Numbered from the stretch's first letter, positions 40,526-49,010 are shown. The stretch is DNA of 64,000 nt from Halobacterium litoreum (GCF_021233415.1 NZ_CP089466.1:2232001-2296000); one strand, 5' to 3'. Numbers and translations: made by a program. The notes: a model not told the origin generated them from the letters alone.

Positions 40526-41158
40526 ATGACGCTCGCCGACGACCGAGCGGAACTGGCCGACGCGCTCGCCGCGCGCCCGAACGTCACCGACCGGGTGGCG
40601 GACGCGATTCGCGCGGTGCCACGCCACGAATTTCTCGACGACGACCAGCGACACGCCGCGTACGACGACCGCCCGCTCGAAATCGGGGAGGGGCAGACGG
40701 TGAGCGCACCGCACATGGTCGCCATCGTCGCCAGCGTCCTCGACTTGCAGGAGGGCGAGGCGGTGCTCGAAATCGGCGCGGGGTGTGGCTACCACGCCGC
40801 CGTCACCGCCGAACTGGTCGGCGCGGAGAACGTCCACTCGGTGGAGTACGTCCAGTCGCTCGCCGAGCGAGCGCGAGAGAACCTCGCGAGCATGGGCTAC
40901 GGCGACGTCTCGGTTCGCGTCGGCGACGGCCACGACGGGTGGCCCGAGCGCGCGCCCTACGACGCCGCCTACCTGACGTGTGCCGCGCCCAGCCTCCCGG
41001 ACGCCGTCGTCGACCAAGTCCGAGACGGAGGTCGGCTGGTCGCGCCACTCGGGACCGACCGGCAGCGCCTCGTGTACGCCGCAAAACGCGAGGACGGCAC
41101 GCTGGACGAACGCGACGAGGGCGCGGTGCGGTTCGTCCGGATGCAGGGCGGCGAGTAG
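40526..41158 (+). CDS. pcm: Protein-L-isoaspartate O-methyltransferase
   Basis: A 210-residue methyltransferase. The substrate motif GQTVSAPHM (Ser60, His63) and the SAM-binding motif VLEIGAGCGYHAA (about 80-92) are both present, with the C-terminal RLVAPLGTDRQRLVYAAKR typical of the family. The enzyme repairs isoaspartyl residues in damaged proteins. It follows the zinc-finger gene by one base. The next gene downstream has its own TATA-like box (GTTTATCC at about 41182), so it is probably not in the same unit. Confidence 0.93.
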   Translation: MTLADDRAELADALAARPNVTDRVADAIRAVPRHEFLDDDQRHAAYDDRPLEIGEGQTVSAPHMVAIVASVLDLQEGEAVLEIGAGCGYHAAVTAELVGAENVHSVEYVQSLAERARENLASMGYGDVSVRVGDGHDGWPERAPYDAAYLTCAAPSLPDAVVDQVRDGGRLVAPLGTDRQRLVYAAKREDGTLDERDEGAVRFVRMQGGE

Positions 41159-41213
41159 TCGAAATCCGGGCCGCGGCGAGAGCGTTTATCCGGGCGGCGC
41201 TGTATCGGCGAGT

Positions 41214-42122
41214 ATGGACTACCGCGAACTGCTGTTGCTGCGGGCGGCCCGCGAGACGGGCGTGCTGGACGCGCTCGTCTCCGACGCCGACACGCCGAGC
41301 GACGTCGCCGAGAGCGCGGGCATCACGCCGCGTGCGGCCGAACTCACCGTCGACGCGCTCTGTGACATGGGGCTGTTGGAACGCGTGAGCGACGGCGTCG
41401 AACCGACCAACCGGATGCTCGGGTTCATCACGAAGACGGACGTGCGCTCTATCGGCACGCTCCCCCAACGGCTCGACCACGTGGACGCGCTCGTCGCGCT
41501 CCCGGAGACGATGGAGCGCGGCCACCCGCCGAAGCCCCGGGGCGACGAACTCCGGAACCGGCTCGGCGCGGCCGCCGCCGAGGACGACGCGAGCGTGCGC
41601 GCCGCGGTCACGGCCGCGGTCCGCGAGCACGCCGACGCGGACTCCGTGCTCGTCGTCGCGGGCGCCGGCCACCACGCCCGCGAGTTCGCGCGCCGCGGGT
41701 TCGACGTGACGCTGCTCGCCGAACCGGGCGTCGTGGACGCCGTCGAACCCCTGCTGGACAGCGAGCGCGTCGAACTTGTCGCCGGCGACCCCCTCGAAGG
41801 AATCGAGAGCGACTTCGACCTCGTGTTCCACGCCGGCGTCGCCCGCGAGCACGGCGCCGAGGAGAACCGACGCCTGCTCGAAGCCGCGCGAGACGCGACT
41901 GCCGAGGGCGGGTACGCCGTCCACGTCGACGTGTTGCGGGGCGAGACGCCGGACGCCGCCGTGACCGCGGAACTGCTCGCGACGACCGACGCCGGCGAGT
42001 GCCACGCGGCCGCGACGCTCGGCGAGTGGTTCGGGGACGCCGGCTTCGAGGGCGTCAGGGAGAGCGACGTCCCGGGGACGGCGTACCGACTCGTCGCGGG
42101 GCGCAGGCGCGCAGTTGAATAG
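41214..42122 (+). CDS. Methyltransferase-like protein with N-terminal HTH
   Basis: A 302-residue protein. The first 65 residues are a winged-helix-like element (ARETGVLDALVSDADTPSDVAESAG, ITPRAAELTVDALCDMGLLE) as found at the start of O-methyltransferases and related regulators. The rest (about 130-300) shows a Rossmann-like SAM fold: SVLVVAGAGHHAREFARRGFD for motif I, then VTLLAEPGVVDAVEP and a DLVFHAGVAREHG strand. The Gly-rich loop is degenerate (GAGHHA for GxGxG), so SAM binding is uncertain. Position between two Pcm-like genes suggests a related role. Start at ATG 41214. Confidence 0.78.
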   Translation: MDYRELLLLRAARETGVLDALVSDADTPSDVAESAGITPRAAELTVDALCDMGLLERVSDGVEPTNRMLGFITKTDVRSIGTLPQRLDHVDALVALPETMERGHPPKPRGDELRNRLGAAAAEDDASVRAAVTAAVREHADADSVLVVAGAGHHAREFARRGFDVTLLAEPGVVDAVEPLLDSERVELVAGDPLEGIESDFDLVFHAGVAREHGAEENRRLLEAARDATAEGGYAVHVDVLRGETPDAAVTAELLATTDAGECHAAATLGEWFGDAGFEGVRESDVPGTAYRLVAGRRRAVE

Positions 42123-42143
42123 GCTGGGCGCGAATCCGAACGT

Positions 42144-42875
42144 ATGGAGTTCGCGGCGCTCCGGGACGAGATGGTCGACGCGCTCGCGTCGAAGGGGAGC
42201 GTCGACGCGCACCCGACGGGGACGGCGATGCGGGAGGTGCCGCGCCACGAGTTCGTGGACGCGGGCCACCGCGCGTACACCGACCAGGCCTTCGAGCACC
42301 GCGGCACGCGAGTGCTCGCGCCCACGACGGTCGGGCGAATGGTGGACGCTCTCCTGCCCGAGCCCGGCGACGACGTGCTCGTCGTCGGCGCGGGCGTCGG
42401 CTACACGGTCGCCGTGCTCGCCGAAATAGTCGGTGCCGCACACGTCCACGCCGTCGACATCGACCGCGCGCTCGTGTACGACGCGCGCGAGAACCTCGCG
42501 GACGCCGGCTACGGCGACGTGCTCGTGGACTGCCGCGACGGGAGCGACGGCCTCCCGGCGTACGCGCCGTTCGACCGCGTGCTCGTGGAGGCGGCGACCG
42601 TCGAAGTACCGCGCGCGCTCGTCGACCAACTCGCAGACGGCGGCCGGGTCGTCTACCCCGAGGGCGCCAGCGACCAGCGACTCGTCGCCGCCGACGGCGA
42701 CGGCGTCGCCGGCGTGTTCGGCCCCATCGCGTTCGCGCCGCTGCTCGTGGACGGCGAGCAGGCGAGCGCCGTCGAGCGAAACCGGACGGTGCGCGAGGAC
42801 CGCGAGCGCTCGGCGGCGCGCGCCGAGTCCCGGGCCGGCTGGGAACAGGAGTGGATCGACTGGGAGCGCCGCTAG
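42144..42875 (+). CDS. Pcm-like methyltransferase with altered active site
   Basis: A 243-residue protein clearly related to L-isoaspartyl methyltransferases: MREVPRHEFVDAGHRAYTDQAF at the start, SAM motif VLVVGAGVGYTVAVLAEIVG (about 78-97) and NLADAGYGDVLVDCRDGSDG. The substrate motif that in Pcm reads GQTxSAPHM is here GTRVLAPTTVGRM, so the conserved Ser and His are replaced by Leu58 and Thr61. The C-terminus is longer and very rich in Glu/Arg (SAVERNRTVREDRERSAARAE). It may methylate another substrate or only bind it. It starts 21 bases after the methyltransferase-like gene, and its last four bases overlap the convergent membrane-anchored gene. Confidence 0.82.
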   Translation: MEFAALRDEMVDALASKGSVDAHPTGTAMREVPRHEFVDAGHRAYTDQAFEHRGTRVLAPTTVGRMVDALLPEPGDDVLVVGAGVGYTVAVLAEIVGAAHVHAVDIDRALVYDARENLADAGYGDVLVDCRDGSDGLPAYAPFDRVLVEAATVEVPRALVDQLADGGRVVYPEGASDQRLVAADGDGVAGVFGPIAFAPLLVDGEQASAVERNRTVREDRERSAARAESRAGWEQEWIDWERR

Positions 42876-43351
42876 TCCGCGACCACCAGCACCGCCGTGT
42901 TCTCGCGGCGGTCGACGTACTCTGTGCCAGCAGGCGGTTTCAGCGATATTTTCAGGGTTCCCTCGGCCTGGTTCGGGCCGAGTTCGGGCGCGACGTCGAG
43001 CGTCGCGACGCCGTCGTCGCCGGTGGTAGCGGTGGCGACGCCGTCGACGTCGGCGGTGCCGGCTTTCACGACGACAGTCGCGCCCGAGACGGGGTCGCCG
43101 TCGGCGTCCACCGCGGTCACGTCGATGGTCTGGTCGCCGGGCGTCACCACGTCGGGGCTGGGTTTCGCGTCGAGTTCGCTGACGCCGAGCGTGTTCACGC
43201 CCGACACCATGCTGAGCATCACGCTGAGCGTCGCGACGCCGACGACGAACGCGATGACGAGGCGCACCGGCAGCCCCTCGATTGCGCGCTCGTCGGTCGC
43301 GAACGCGCCGTAGTGCAGCGAATCAGGCAGGTACGGACTCGGGTCGAACAT
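42872..43351 (-). CDS. Membrane-anchored Ig-like/carboxypeptidase-regulatory-like protein
   Basis: A 159-residue protein with one membrane helix at about 32-53 (VRLVIAFVVGVATLSVMLSM) and a predicted extracellular domain at about 60-159. This domain has beta-sandwich repeats DVVTPGDQTIDVTAVDADGDPV and GATVVVKAGTADVDGVATATTG, a common form of carboxypeptidase-regulatory or bacterial Ig-like domains. Only one helix is seen, so it would sit as a type II-like membrane protein. Function unknown. The start at 43351 gives MFDPSPYLPD before the helix. Confidence 0.75.
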   Translation of the reverse strand: MFDPSPYLPDSLHYGAFATDERAIEGLPVRLVIAFVVGVATLSVMLSMVSGVNTLGVSELDAKPSPDVVTPGDQTIDVTAVDADGDPVSGATVVVKAGTADVDGVATATTGDDGVATLDVAPELGPNQAEGTLKISLKPPAGTEYVDRRENTAVLVVAD

Positions 43352-43427
43352 GGGAGGCGGTGGTCGTGCTCTCCGGCATAAAGCCTCGTGCGAGAGTTCT
43401 TGTCCGGGAAGGCGACCAGCCCGGGCC

Positions 43428-44453
43428 ATGGACGTACTCGGTGGCGACGGGCGACCGCACGGCACGCTCGGGCACTACCTCGCGGCGGACGGGAGCGTCG
43501 GCGAGCGCGTGGGCGTCGACCTCTCGGGGCCGCACGCGGGCGTCGTCGTGGGAAAGCGCGGGAGCGGGAAGTCCTACACGCTCGGCGTGCTCGCCGAGGC
43601 GCTGACGGACGCGTCGGGCGTCGCGCCCGTTGTCGTGGACCCGATGGGGGCGTTCGGCGGGCTGTCGGCGGCGGGAATAGAGGTAGTTCGGGCGCGCACG
43701 CGAGCGAGCGCGCTGCCGCCGCGGGCGTGGTGTGACCTGCTCGGTTTGGACGCGACGAGTCCGGCGGGGACGCTGGTGTGGCGGGCGGCCGAAGCCGAGA
43801 CGACACTCGACGGGATGCGGTCGTGGGTCGAGTCGCGGGACGCCGACCCGGCGGCGGTGCGGGCGGCGTCGAACCACCTCGCACTCGCGGCGTCGTGGGA
43901 CTGCTTCAGCCCGAGCGCGCCGGGCGTCGCGTCGCTGCTCGACGGCGGCGCGGTGCTGGACTGCACGCACCTGCAGGGCGCGGCGCTCCGGGCGGTCGTG
44001 TACGCCGTCGCGACGGCGCTGTATCGGGCGGCGGTCGACGACCGCGCGAGCCGGCTCCCGTGGTTGTTAGTGGACGAGGCGCACGCGTGCGCGAGCGGTG
44101 TCGCGGCGTCGGCGGTGGAGACGCTGTTCACGCGCGGGCGAGCGCCCGGCGCGAGCGTCGTGCTCGCGACCCAGCGCCCGAGCGCGCTCCCGGAGGTGGC
44201 GGTCTCGCAGTCCGACCTGCTCGTCGCGCACCGACTGACGAGCGAGCGCGACGTGGCGGCGCTCGCCGACGCGCGACCGACGTTCCTCTCGGGCGACGTG
44301 GCGTCCCGGCTCCCGCATTCCACGGGGGACGCGCTGGTGGTCGACGACGCGACGGAGGCGGCGTGTTCGGTTCGCGTGCGCGAGCGACGGACCGAGCACG
44401 AAGGTCGTAGCGCATCCGCAAACGCGCCGACGAACCGTCGAAACCTTACTTAA
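43428..44453 (+). CDS. HerA/VirB4-type P-loop ATPase
   Basis: A 341-residue ATPase with Walker A VVVGKRGSGKSYTLGVLAEA (about 40-59), a Walker B-like strand LLVDEAHACAS (about 212-222) and a closing sensor region SVVLATQRPSALPEVAVSQSD (about 240-260) that places it in the DUF87/HerA-like group. Normal HerA partners (NurA, Rad50, Mre11) are absent. It sits between a membrane-anchored protein and the S-layer gene. The longer possible start at 43350 gives no structured residues, so MDVLGGDGRPHG at 43428 was used. DNA pumping is the expected activity, but unproven. Confidence 0.8.
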   Translation: MDVLGGDGRPHGTLGHYLAADGSVGERVGVDLSGPHAGVVVGKRGSGKSYTLGVLAEALTDASGVAPVVVDPMGAFGGLSAAGIEVVRARTRASALPPRAWCDLLGLDATSPAGTLVWRAAEAETTLDGMRSWVESRDADPAAVRAASNHLALAASWDCFSPSAPGVASLLDGGAVLDCTHLQGAALRAVVYAVATALYRAAVDDRASRLPWLLVDEAHACASGVAASAVETLFTRGRAPGASVVLATQRPSALPEVAVSQSDLLVAHRLTSERDVAALADARPTFLSGDVASRLPHSTGDALVVDDATEAACSVRVRERRTEHEGRSASANAPTNRRNLT

Positions 44454-44523
44454 ACGTTCGGTGTGCGGGTGCGTGACACCGAGAGCGCGACCGGCGGTTT
44501 CAGCGCCTCTCGCGCCCACTATC

Positions 44524-44540
44524 GTGTGAGACAGTCACAC
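44524..44540. promoter_or_regulatory. Inverted repeat upstream of the S-layer promoter
   Basis: GTGTGA-gacag-TCACAC is a perfect 6+6 inverted repeat lying 37 bases upstream of the S-layer TATA box. The arms resemble a half-site-type operator. It could also terminate the preceding gene (71 bases downstream of its stop), though it has no T-run after it. Confidence 0.4.
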
Positions 44541-44576
44541 AGATTCGTGCCACTAAGAAGTGAAAATAACACAAAG

Positions 44577-44582
44577 TATTTA
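44577..44582 (+). promoter_or_regulatory. TATA box of the S-layer gene
   Basis: TATTTA in the AT-rich run AAAATAACACAAAGTATTTA is the only good TATA element ahead of the S-layer gene. A start about 25 bases on leaves a leader of about 85 bases to the ATG at 44693, similar to the leader of about 110 bases I recall for the Halobacterium csg mRNA. Confidence 0.55.
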
Positions 44583-44692
44583 CCGATAACGCCTGTTGTC
44601 CCGTACACCCCTACCCACTGGTGCCAGCGTCCAGTATCGCCCTCCGTGGGTGAGGACGACAACGGTGCCGACCGATGCAGTTCAACAAAACC

Positions 44693-47305
44693 ATGACAGA
44701 AACCACAAACAAGCTCCGCGCGGTCTTCCTGACTGCGCTGATGATCGGCAGCGTCTTCGCAGCCGGCATCGCGTTCACGGGAGGAGCCGCTGCGGCGTCG
44801 ACGAACGGCGGCAGCATTTCGCCGGCGGCAGTCGACGAAGGTACGACTAACACGCACACGGTGACGCTCGAAGCGACGGGCGTCAACACGAGTGGTAACG
44901 GTAATCAGGTATTCGCAGTGGCCCTGCCGGACGCTCTCGATACGTCCAGCGCCGGTGTGACGAACACCGCTGTTAACGCTGGTAACGTTACGTTCGGTTC
45001 GAACAACGTTAACTCGACCACCAACGTTGTCACTGTTACGCTGCAGGACTCCGGTGGCGTCAACAGTGAGACGGTGAACGTCACGTTCGACATTGAGACG
45101 GTTGCCGCGCCTAGCGATGTCGACGGGACGGTGACGGCACAGGCCGAGTTCGCAGTCGACGCCAACGCGGACCAGGACTACAGTGACGCCAACGACAGCG
45201 CGTTCACTGACTTCCAGCAGCTGACCATCTACGACACTGACGCACCCTCTGCAGACCGCACGTTCAGCAGTGGGAGCCAGCTTGCAGACTCGCTGGTCTA
45301 CTCCGGTCAGACTGTGACGGTCGACGTTGACGGTGAAAACCTCAACCGCGGCGACGATGTCGTGCTGCGTCAGAGCACCGGCAGCGGCTCCTCGACGCCG
45401 GCCCAGACGCTGACCGTCAGTGACAGCCTCTACGTCACCTTCGACACGTCCAGCCTCGAAACGAGCGACTACTTCCTCAGCGGCGGCGACCTCAACCGGA
45501 GCACCACCGAGTTCGAGATCGTCGAGCAGTCCATCTCCGCTGAGTTCGGCGCTGGCTCCGTCGTCAACGACGGTACCACAGTCGACCTCTCCGTCGCTTC
45601 CGACCTCCGCAACGACTACGACGCGACGGTGACCGTCCCCGGCTTCGCTAAGGCCGACTTCGCGCAGGCCTTCTCCGGGATTAGCGAAGGTGACGTCGAG
45701 CAGAACGACGACGGTGAATACTTCATCACTGTCTCCGACATCGAAGCAACCAGCCCGCACACCCTCAACTTCGACGGTGTGGCAGCGGGCAACTACACGT
45801 TCGAGGTCGACGTGACGGACACGACGGCCACGGACACCGCGACCATCGAGGTCACGCAGGCGCAGGACGCGGAAGCGACCTTCGTCACGGGTACCGTTGA
45901 ACAGCAGCGCGGCGACATCGCGACGTTCAACGTCTCCCTGACCTCCGCCAACACGGCCAACATCACCATCGGTTCCGACAGCGCCGGCTACGTCGCCGAC
46001 CTGACGGTCACCGACAACAACGGTGACGGCTACGTCGAATTCAAGGCCAACACCTACACGATGGGTGCGAACCGCGGCGACATGCAGGGCAACGACGCCT
46101 ACTACGTCGCTGACGACTCCGGCGACACGGTCGCCGTCAACGACGAGTCCACCCTGCCGGCGCCCATCACGACGGGTACCTACCAGACCACTGTCCGCGC
46201 GAGCGGTGTGAGCAACGCGCAGGACATCGGTCAGCTCTACCTCCGTCAGGGCAGCATCAACAGCCAGAACATCTGGACTGCACCGGGCACCGTCGCGCAG
46301 GCTGACGTCATCGCCGACGGCCCGCTCACGCAGGACGACACGATCGCCTCCGGCGACTACGCCGTTCACGAGTTCAGCGCCTCCGGTATCTACGGCGCCA
46401 TCGACGCGTACAACGGCAGCACCGTCGAGCAGAAGTTCATCAACGCGAGCGAGGACGGCGCAGTCAGCCTGTCCATCCAGCAGACCGCGGCCACGGTCGG
46501 TCAGAACCGTGAAGCCAAGGTCATCAACGTGAGCACCGCCCTGCAGCAGGGTAACGCCACGGTCGCTCTCGACGCCGCGAACGACACGTTCTACGTCGTT
46601 AGCGACGTCGACATGCTCCCGTACGACGACGGCCGCTCGCTCGAAACGGGCGACGCCTACAACGCGACCTTCACGGTGACGAGCGCGACGCAGCTCGTCA
46701 GCGAGGACCAGAGCGTCTCCGCTGAGTACTCCGTCGTCGAGGAGACGACCGAGCTCACGTACGAGGGCGACCAGATCGAAATCGCGAACGCGGACGGTCA
46801 GACCATCTCCGGGACGACCACGCTCGCGGACGGCACGCAGGTCACGATCCGCGTGCAGTCCCAGCAGACCCCCGGTGAAGGCTTCATCAAGTCCGCGAAG
46901 CAGCTGACCGTCGAAGACGGCCAGTTCTCCGGTACGATGAACTTCAGCGACACGGCCGTGGACTCCACGTTCACTGTCTCCGTCACTGAAGTCGCGACCG
47001 GCGGTGAGCTCGTCACCGGTGTGTCTGGCATGATCGTCGAATCCACTGGTACGGACACCACGGAGCAGACGACTGAGCAGACCACCGAGCAGACCACCGA
47101 GCAGACCACCGAACAGACGACTGAGCAGACCACCGAGCAGACCACCGAGCAGACCACCGAGCAGACCACCGAGGACACTGGTGGCAACGGTGGCGACGAC
47201 ACCACCGAGGATGACGGTTCCTCCGGCGGTGGCGTCCCCGGCTTCGGTGTCGGCATCGCGCTGGTCGCGGTCCTCGGCGCTGCGCTCCTCGCCCTGCGCG
47301 AGTAA
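44693..47305 (+). CDS. csg: S-layer glycoprotein with PGF-CTERM
   Basis: An 870-residue cell-surface glycoprotein. The first 34 residues (NKLRAVFLTALMIGSVFAAG then IAFTGGAAA) are a Sec-type signal peptide like that of Halobacterium csg. The body has at least fifteen N-glycosylation sequons (for example NTSGN, NVTFG, NRSTT, NYTFE, NATVA). Residues about 789-828 are nine and a half TTEQ repeats, then a Gly-rich linker, and the protein ends PGFGVGIALVAVLGAALLAL-RE. This is the PGF-CTERM signal which archaeosortase A processes and lipidates, anchoring it in the membrane. The ArtA gene follows. Thr-rich repeats would be O-glycosylated. An upstream ATG at 44675 could add six residues; the one used matches the known signal-peptide length. 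Confidence 0.93.
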   Translation: MTETTNKLRAVFLTALMIGSVFAAGIAFTGGAAAASTNGGSISPAAVDEGTTNTHTVTLEATGVNTSGNGNQVFAVALPDALDTSSAGVTNTAVNAGNVTFGSNNVNSTTNVVTVTLQDSGGVNSETVNVTFDIETVAAPSDVDGTVTAQAEFAVDANADQDYSDANDSAFTDFQQLTIYDTDAPSADRTFSSGSQLADSLVYSGQTVTVDVDGENLNRGDDVVLRQSTGSGSSTPAQTLTVSDSLYVTFDTSSLETSDYFLSGGDLNRSTTEFEIVEQSISAEFGAGSVVNDGTTVDLSVASDLRNDYDATVTVPGFAKADFAQAFSGISEGDVEQNDDGEYFITVSDIEATSPHTLNFDGVAAGNYTFEVDVTDTTATDTATIEVTQAQDAEATFVTGTVEQQRGDIATFNVSLTSANTANITIGSDSAGYVADLTVTDNNGDGYVEFKANTYTMGANRGDMQGNDAYYVADDSGDTVAVNDESTLPAPITTGTYQTTVRASGVSNAQDIGQLYLRQGSINSQNIWTAPGTVAQADVIADGPLTQDDTIASGDYAVHEFSASGIYGAIDAYNGSTVEQKFINASEDGAVSLSIQQTAATVGQNREAKVINVSTALQQGNATVALDAANDTFYVVSDVDMLPYDDGRSLETGDAYNATFTVTSATQLVSEDQSVSAEYSVVEETTELTYEGDQIEIANADGQTISGTTTLADGTQVTIRVQSQQTPGEGFIKSAKQLTVEDGQFSGTMNFSDTAVDSTFTVSVTEVATGGELVTGVSGMIVESTGTDTTEQTTEQTTEQTTEQTTEQTTEQTTEQTTEQTTEQTTEDTGGNGGDDTTEDDGSSGGGVPGFGVGIALVAVLGAALLALRE
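47057..47176 (+). repeat. 12-base tandem repeat coding for TTEQ
   Basis: The unit ACC-AC(C/G)-GA(G/A)-CAG occurs nine times between 47057 and 47164, then once as TTED to 47176. Third-base differences (ACG or ACC, GAG or GAA) show the repeat is not brand new but has moderate age. It forms a spacer between the surface domain and the membrane anchor; length changes by slippage would alter the reach of the S-layer. Confidence 0.9.
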
Positions 47306-47343
47306 CGCACCCCGAGACCACTCCAGTCGCTGACCCGAATTCG

Positions 47344-47353
47344 TTTTTTCTTT
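47344..47353 (+). terminator. T-rich terminator after the S-layer gene
   Basis: TTTTTTCTTT lies 38 bases after the S-layer stop codon, in GC-rich sequence, and is the clearest poly-T terminator in the window. It would separate the very abundant S-layer mRNA from the ArtA gene about 100 bases downstream. Confidence 0.65.
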
Positions 47354-47450
47354 CGCACGCTACGCCGGGTAGCGGCGGCGCTGTCGCGGGACGCGTCCCA
47401 CCGGGACCGACACGCATATTTGCGGGACGGTCGTGGTTTCCGACGAGATT

Positions 47451-48353
47451 ATGACGGCCGTGACTGACGCGCTCGCGTGGTTCGTCGTCGGGGCGTTCGG
47501 GACGAGCGCGCTCCTGCAGGGACAGTCGCGGCAGTGGAGTCGATACCTCGCAGTCACTGCGTGGGTGTTGTTCGCGGCGTTCTGGGGGTTGTTGACGCCG
47601 CATTTCGCGTTCACTCAGCAGAGCATCATCGAGGGCGTGCTGGCGGCGGCGGCAGTACCCGCGTGCCTGTACACGGCGTACCTCGTCGGCGCGGGGAAGC
47701 GCAACCCCGAGACGTTGACGCGCGCGGTCGCCATCATGGGGTTGCTGTACTTGCCGTTCCAGACCATCGAGGTGCTGCGCCAGTTCATGATCGAGACGGT
47801 CGCCCAGCAGGGCGAGTGGGTGATGGCGCAACTCGGCTACTATCCGCCCATCGTGGACGGCGACCACGGCTACCACGCGAAGTACGTGTTCCTCGGCGAG
47901 AATCAGGTGACTGGGGAGGCCGGCCACCGGTTCACGACGACGGTGCTGTTGGCGTGTACGGGCGTCGGGAGCATGTCCATCGTCGGCGGGCTGGCGCTCG
48001 CCGTCGACGCGCCGCTGCGGCGTCGGCTGCTGGCGGTCGCGATTACGTTCCCCATCATCTACGGGCTGAACATCGTGCGCGTGGTGTTCATCGCCATCGC
48101 GCACGGCGAGCAGTGGTTCGCGGGCGGCGTCGTGGAGTCACTCGTAGACATGATGTTCGGGTCGCCGAGCCCGAACATGGTGTCGTACCTGTTCGCGGAC
48201 CGCGTGCTCGCACAGTCGCTTTCCGTCGTCGTGCTCGTGGTGTTGACGCTCGCGCTCCTGCGCATCATCCCCGAGTTGGGGGGCGTCATCGAGGACGTGT
48301 TGTACATCGCGACGGGGAAAGAGTACGACGTGACAGCGCGGTTCGCGCAGTAG
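47451..48353 (+). CDS. artA: Archaeosortase A
   Basis: A 300-residue membrane protein with seven or eight helices (about 8-24, 32-50, 57-80, 91-113, 160-186, 190-215, 255-275). The active-site residues of archaeosortase A are at matching spacing: Cys169 in LLACTGVGS, Arg210 in GLNIVRVVFI and Arg251 in FADRVLAQS. ArtA cuts the PGF-CTERM tail of surface proteins and promotes their lipid anchoring. The S-layer glycoprotein directly upstream ends in this tail, so enzyme and main substrate are neighbours. An alternative GTG at 47433 would add six residues. Confidence 0.93.
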   Translation: MTAVTDALAWFVVGAFGTSALLQGQSRQWSRYLAVTAWVLFAAFWGLLTPHFAFTQQSIIEGVLAAAAVPACLYTAYLVGAGKRNPETLTRAVAIMGLLYLPFQTIEVLRQFMIETVAQQGEWVMAQLGYYPPIVDGDHGYHAKYVFLGENQVTGEAGHRFTTTVLLACTGVGSMSIVGGLALAVDAPLRRRLLAVAITFPIIYGLNIVRVVFIAIAHGEQWFAGGVVESLVDMMFGSPSPNMVSYLFADRVLAQSLSVVVLVVLTLALLRIIPELGGVIEDVLYIATGKEYDVTARFAQ

Positions 48354-48531
48354 TCGCGACGGAGTTTTCGAGACGGCGTCGTGAGGTCACCGAGCGGTTG
48401 TTCTGCGTCGGTCTAGGGGACGAGTTTGAGTCAAAGTCTACGAGGAGACGCGTCGCTTCGCGGTCGGCGGTTCGGAGAAACGCCGAAGCGGAACAGAACC
48501 GTCTCTCGGCGGATTGCGTCAGTTAAGAAAG

Positions 48532-48604
48532 CGCCCGGAGCGGGATTTGAACCCGCGTCACAACCGTGACAGGGTTGTATGATGGGCCACTACACCATCC
48601 GGGC
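48532..48604 (-). tRNA. tRNA-Asp(GTC)
   Basis: On the minus strand GCCCGGA pairs with TCCGGGC, the D-arm contains GGTGTAGTGGCCCATC, the anticodon stem CAACC/GGTTG encloses CT-GTC-AC, and the T-arm is GCGGGTTCAAATCCCGC. Discriminator G; CCA not encoded. The 177 bases between it and artA hold no repeat of its 3' end and no gene. Confidence 0.95.
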
Positions 48605-48707
48605 TTGCCTGCACTCCTTCGTAGCCGGGTGTTATGCTTAAGGCTTTCCAAACGGACGGCGTGTGGGTCGTGATGCCGTGCAGGACGCCTGAAACAGTAG
48701 TTGACAA

Positions 48708-48717
48708 GAGTTAAATG
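48708..48717 (+). promoter_or_regulatory. TATA-like box of the RNA polymerase operon
   Basis: GAGTTAAATG lies about 70 bases before the rpoH start and is the clearest AT run in the gap 48605-48782. A start at about 48740 would leave a leader of about 43 bases, unlike the leaderless genes elsewhere, in keeping with a long ribosomal and polymerase operon. Confidence 0.5.
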
Positions 48718-48782
48718 CGCTGCGGGACAATTGGCCTGTAGTATCTCGTGAGAGTCAGTTCTCCCCCCACCCAGGTGTACCC

Positions 48783-49010
48783 ATGGTAGACGTAAGCCAA
48801 CACGAACTCGTCCCGGAGCATACGGTCCTCGACGAGGCCGAGGTCGAGGACATGCTCGCGGACTACGACATCGACCGCACGGAGCTCCCCAAGATCAAAC
48901 GCAAGGACCCCGCGCTCCCCGACGACGCCGAACCGGGGGACGTCCTGAAGATCGTCCGGGACTCGCGAACGACAGACACAGCCGTCGTGTACCGACTGGT
49001 GATCGAATAG
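48783..49010 (+). CDS. rpoH: DNA-directed RNA polymerase subunit H
   Basis: A 75-residue protein equal to the C-terminal domain of eukaryotic Rpb5: [20 protein letters not shown], then [18 protein letters not shown] and [17 protein letters not shown]. Normal for archaeal subunit H. It contacts the jaw region of the polymerase. First gene of the rpoH-B2-B1-A1-A2 operon; its stop codon is directly followed by the rpoB2 ATG (no gap). Confidence 0.97.
   Translation: MVDVSQHELVPEHTVLDEAEVEDMLADYDIDRTELPKIKRKDPALPDDAEPGDVLKIVRDSRTTDTAVVYRLVIE

Noticed and set aside
44675-44692. Upstream ATG (44675) as the S-layer start
   Set aside because: It would add MQFNKT to the signal peptide. The ATG at 44693 gives the 34-residue signal peptide known for Halobacterium csg. 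The earlier start cannot be excluded.
48354-48531. Possible gene or tRNA 3' copy between artA and tRNA-Asp
   Set aside because: No frame with protein-like composition and no repeat of the tRNA-Asp 3' end was found; only short pairing arms typical of GC-rich spacer DNA.
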